64,000 nt of DNA from Roseomonas gilardii subsp. gilardii (GTDB taxonomy: Bacteria > Pseudomonadota > Alphaproteobacteria > Acetobacterales > Acetobacteraceae), in contig NZ_CP095554.1 in the NCBI RefSeq assembly GCF_023078375.1, positions 3,000,001-3,064,000 of the forward strand, given 5' to 3'. Below, piece by piece: positions 62,478-64,000 of this stretch. The notes under the pieces are model-generated. The model was not told the origin of the DNA and did no database searches. It worked only from the letters and a program-made list of their open reading frames with translations. Position 1 is the stretch's first letter. The number at the start of each line of letters is the position of its first letter. Both the position numbers and the translations under genes were made by a program.

Positions 62478-62663
62478 TCAGGGCAGGCGGCGGATCGGCA
62501 CCGGTTCCGTCCGCAGCCAGCTCGGCCAGCCGAGGGTCCTCTCGATCGTCACGAGCAGGAGCGACAGCGCCAGGGCCACCAGGATGACCATCGCCTTCCG
62601 GCGGCCGGGCGGATGGCGCCACCACTGCACCATCTGGATCAGCAGGCGCGTGAGAGGGTCCAT
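62478..62663 (-). CDS. small inner-membrane protein downstream of panC
   Basis: A 61-residue single-span membrane protein: amphipathic, basic start 'MDPLTRLLIQMVQWWRHPPGRRK', helix 'AMVILVALALSLLLVTIERTLGW' and a short periplasmic end. No family recognised, though the clean helix and the position 12 bases after panC suggest it is translated with panC. Belongs to the cutA-panC unit. Confidence 0.6.
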   Translation of the reverse strand: MDPLTRLLIQMVQWWRHPPGRRKAMVILVALALSLLLVTIERTLGWPSWLRTEPVPIRRLP

Positions 62664-62674
62664 CCGTGGGCGGC

Positions 62675-63538
62675 TCAGCCAGGCGTCATCAGGCGCATGT
62701 TGTCCAGCAGCCGGGTCCGCCCGAGCCGCGCGGCCACCAGGGCCAGGGCTTCCGGCGTGACGGTCCGCAGTTCCTCCATCGTCGCGGCATCGGCGATGCT
62801 GGCATAGTCCAGTTGCAGCTGTGGCTCCCGCCCGACCATGTCGCGGATCAGCCGCCGCAGCACCTCCGCGTCGCGCTCCCCACCGAGGGCCGCCTGCCGC
62901 GCCGCCTCCAGCGCCCGCAACAGGGTCGTGGCGATGCCCCGCTCCTCCGGGCTGAGATAGGTGTTGCGGCTGGACAGGGCGAGCCCGTCGGGCTCGCGCA
63001 CCGTCTCGCCGATCTCGATGCGGCATGGCAGATCGAAATCCGTGGCCATGCGCCGCACGATGGCGCATTGCTGGGCATCCTTCTGCCCGAACCAGACGGC
63101 GCCGGGCTGCAGGATGTTGAGCAGCTTCAGCACCACCGTCGCCATGCCGTTGAAATGGCCCGGACGGACAGCACCCTCCAGCCGCTCGCCCAGGGCACCG
63201 ACCTCGACGTGACAGGCGAAGCCCGCGGGGTAGAGGGTCGCCGGTTCGGGCACGAAGACCAGATCGACCCCCTCCGCCTCCAGCAAGGCGAGGTCGCGTG
63301 GCAGGTCGCGCGGGTAGCGTGACAGGTCCTCATTCGGGCCGAACTGGGTCGGGTTGACGAAGATGCTGACCGCCACCGCCCCGCAGGCGGCCCTGGCCTG
63401 CCGTACCAGGCTCAGATGCCCCGCATGCAGGAAGCCCATGGTGGGCACGAAGCCCAGCGTCGCATGGCGGGAACGGGCGGCGCGGACCTCCCCGATCGTC
63501 CGGCAGATCCGCATGGCGCGTGGCGAGGTCTCCGTCAT
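62675..63538 (-). CDS. panC: pantothenate synthetase (pantoate-beta-alanine ligase)
   Basis: A 287-residue ATP-dependent ligase that joins pantoate and beta-alanine, the last step to pantothenate. Signatures are 'FVPTMGFLHAGHLSLVRQA', 'VSIFVNPTQFGPNEDLSRYPR', 'GHFNGMATVVLKLLNI', 'AVWFGQKDAQQCAIVRRM' and 'LSSRNTYLSPEER'. Length is normal. ATG 63538 used; an ATG eight codons in is also possible. It starts 3 bases after the cutA stop. Confidence 0.95.
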   Translation of the reverse strand: MTETSPRAMRICRTIGEVRAARSRHATLGFVPTMGFLHAGHLSLVRQARAACGAVAVSIFVNPTQFGPNEDLSRYPRDLPRDLALLEAEGVDLVFVPEPATLYPAGFACHVEVGALGERLEGAVRPGHFNGMATVVLKLLNILQPGAVWFGQKDAQQCAIVRRMATDFDLPCRIEIGETVREPDGLALSSRNTYLSPEERGIATTLLRALEAARQAALGGERDAEVLRRLIRDMVGREPQLQLDYASIADAATMEELRTVTPEALALVAARLGRTRLLDNMRLMTPG

Positions 63539-63540
63539 CC

Positions 63541-63876
63541 CTATGCTTCCTCCGGCCGGGTGTTGGCATCGATCCAGTCCAGATAGGCCGCCGATCCGCC
63601 CAGGACCGGAAGAACCAGGATCTCCGGCAGCTCGTAGTCATGCAGGCGGAGGATCAGTGCCTCCGCCTCCGCCAGCCTTTGCCGCGTGGTCTTTGCCTGG
63701 AGCAGGAATTCCGGCCCGGCCTGCACCTCGCCCCGCCAGCGATAGGTGCTTTCGACCGGCGTGACCTGCACGCAGGCCGCCAGCCGCGCCGAAACCAGGG
63801 CGCTGGCGATGTCGCGCGCCCTGGCGTCGCTACCCACTGTCGAGGACAGCACGACGAAGCCTTCCTGCATCCCCAT
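63541..63876 (-). CDS. cutA: divalent cation tolerance protein CutA
   Basis: A 111-residue trimeric CutA1 protein, associated with metal tolerance and protein folding but without a settled activity. Typical sequence: 'ARDIASALVSARLAACVQVTPVESTYRWRGEVQ', 'EFLLQAKTTRQRLAEAEALI', 'HDYELPEILVLPVLGGSAAYLDWI'. ATG 63876 is preferred since GGAG lies 9 bases upstream; ATG two codons later is also possible. First gene of a cutA-panC-small protein unit. Upstream to 64000 no gene is seen. Confidence 0.93.
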   Translation of the reverse strand: MGMQEGFVVLSSTVGSDARARDIASALVSARLAACVQVTPVESTYRWRGEVQAGPEFLLQAKTTRQRLAEAEALILRLHDYELPEILVLPVLGGSAAYLDWIDANTRPEEA

Positions 63877-64000
63877 CCCGGCTTTCTCCCTGTCGCGGGC
63901 CATCTCCATGCCCACGATCCGGCCGGGGCGCCGGGACGGGCATCCCGCGGCCCGCCGGGGGCCGTCGCGGCTCTGGCATTGGGCGATGGAGAATGCAAGA

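Noticed and set aside
1-64000. CRISPR arrays, rRNA genes and other tRNA genes
   Set aside because: No regularly spaced direct repeats of CRISPR type, no 16S/23S/5S sequence, and no tRNA other than tRNA-Ser(GCU) was recognised.

Overview
The window is GC-rich chromosomal DNA from an alphaproteobacterium. Gene content and order (gatC-gatA-gatB; pyrB-pyrC'-plsY-dprA-topA-rnr; rpmG facing pleD; bfd-bfr; cydD-cydC) and protein style point to Acetobacteraceae, probably a Roseomonas-like organism. This is inferred from family knowledge, not from a database search.

Layout. 1-10.5 kb: the end of tamA, then tamB (outer-membrane translocation/assembly), an M20 peptidase, a TyrA-like dehydrogenase, a GlcG/HbpS-type protein, an aldo/keto reductase, a DedA membrane protein and a DUF2934 protein. 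11.03-24.59 kb: a 13.5-kb integrative element inserted in the 3' end of tRNA-Ser(GCU), bounded by a perfect 20-bp repeat. It holds a tyrosine-recombinase gene destroyed by an IS3-family (IS51-group type) insertion, a low-GC DUF4145 cargo gene, the tail of a phage DUF2815-like gene, two Bro-N antirepressor genes (one truncated), a small secreted Cys-rich protein pair, a possible winged-helix regulator, RNase HI, a large lytic-transglycosylase protein resembling phage ejection proteins, a VOC protein, a serine resolvase with a Tn3-like res site, and an unrecognised gene at the right end. No capsid, terminase or replication genes are seen, so it looks like a decayed prophage or satellite.

24.7-47.6 kb: core genes for tRNA amidation (gatCAB), a MscS channel, RuvX, pyrimidine synthesis (pyrB plus a metal-site-deficient pyrC'), phospholipid synthesis (plsY), DNA uptake/protection (dprA), topA, rnr, an S41 protease, L33, the c-di-GMP enzyme PleD, two related glutathione S-transferases and a methyltransferase. 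47.6-64 kb: an OmpA-type porin, FMN-binding and DUF3253 proteins, an SbmA-like ABC transporter, iron storage (bfd-bfr), a Sel1/trypsin-like protease, recQ with an OmpA-like lipoprotein, cydDC, a polysaccharide deacetylase, a stand-alone CBM2 protein, small membrane proteins, panC and cutA.

The most unusual material is non-coding and inside the element. There are six copies of an 18-bp palindrome (GGTGCAG-N4-CTGCACC) in gene-free gaps. Triple GTGAGGGG iterons lie about 60 bp inside each attachment core, like recombinase arm sites. A 116-bp three-subsite res-like array stands before the resolvase. Separately, at least five housekeeping genes (tamB twice, ruvX, plsY, dprA, the S41 protease) carry single-base frameshifts, mostly in C or G runs. 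This is more likely an assembly error pattern than real gene loss.
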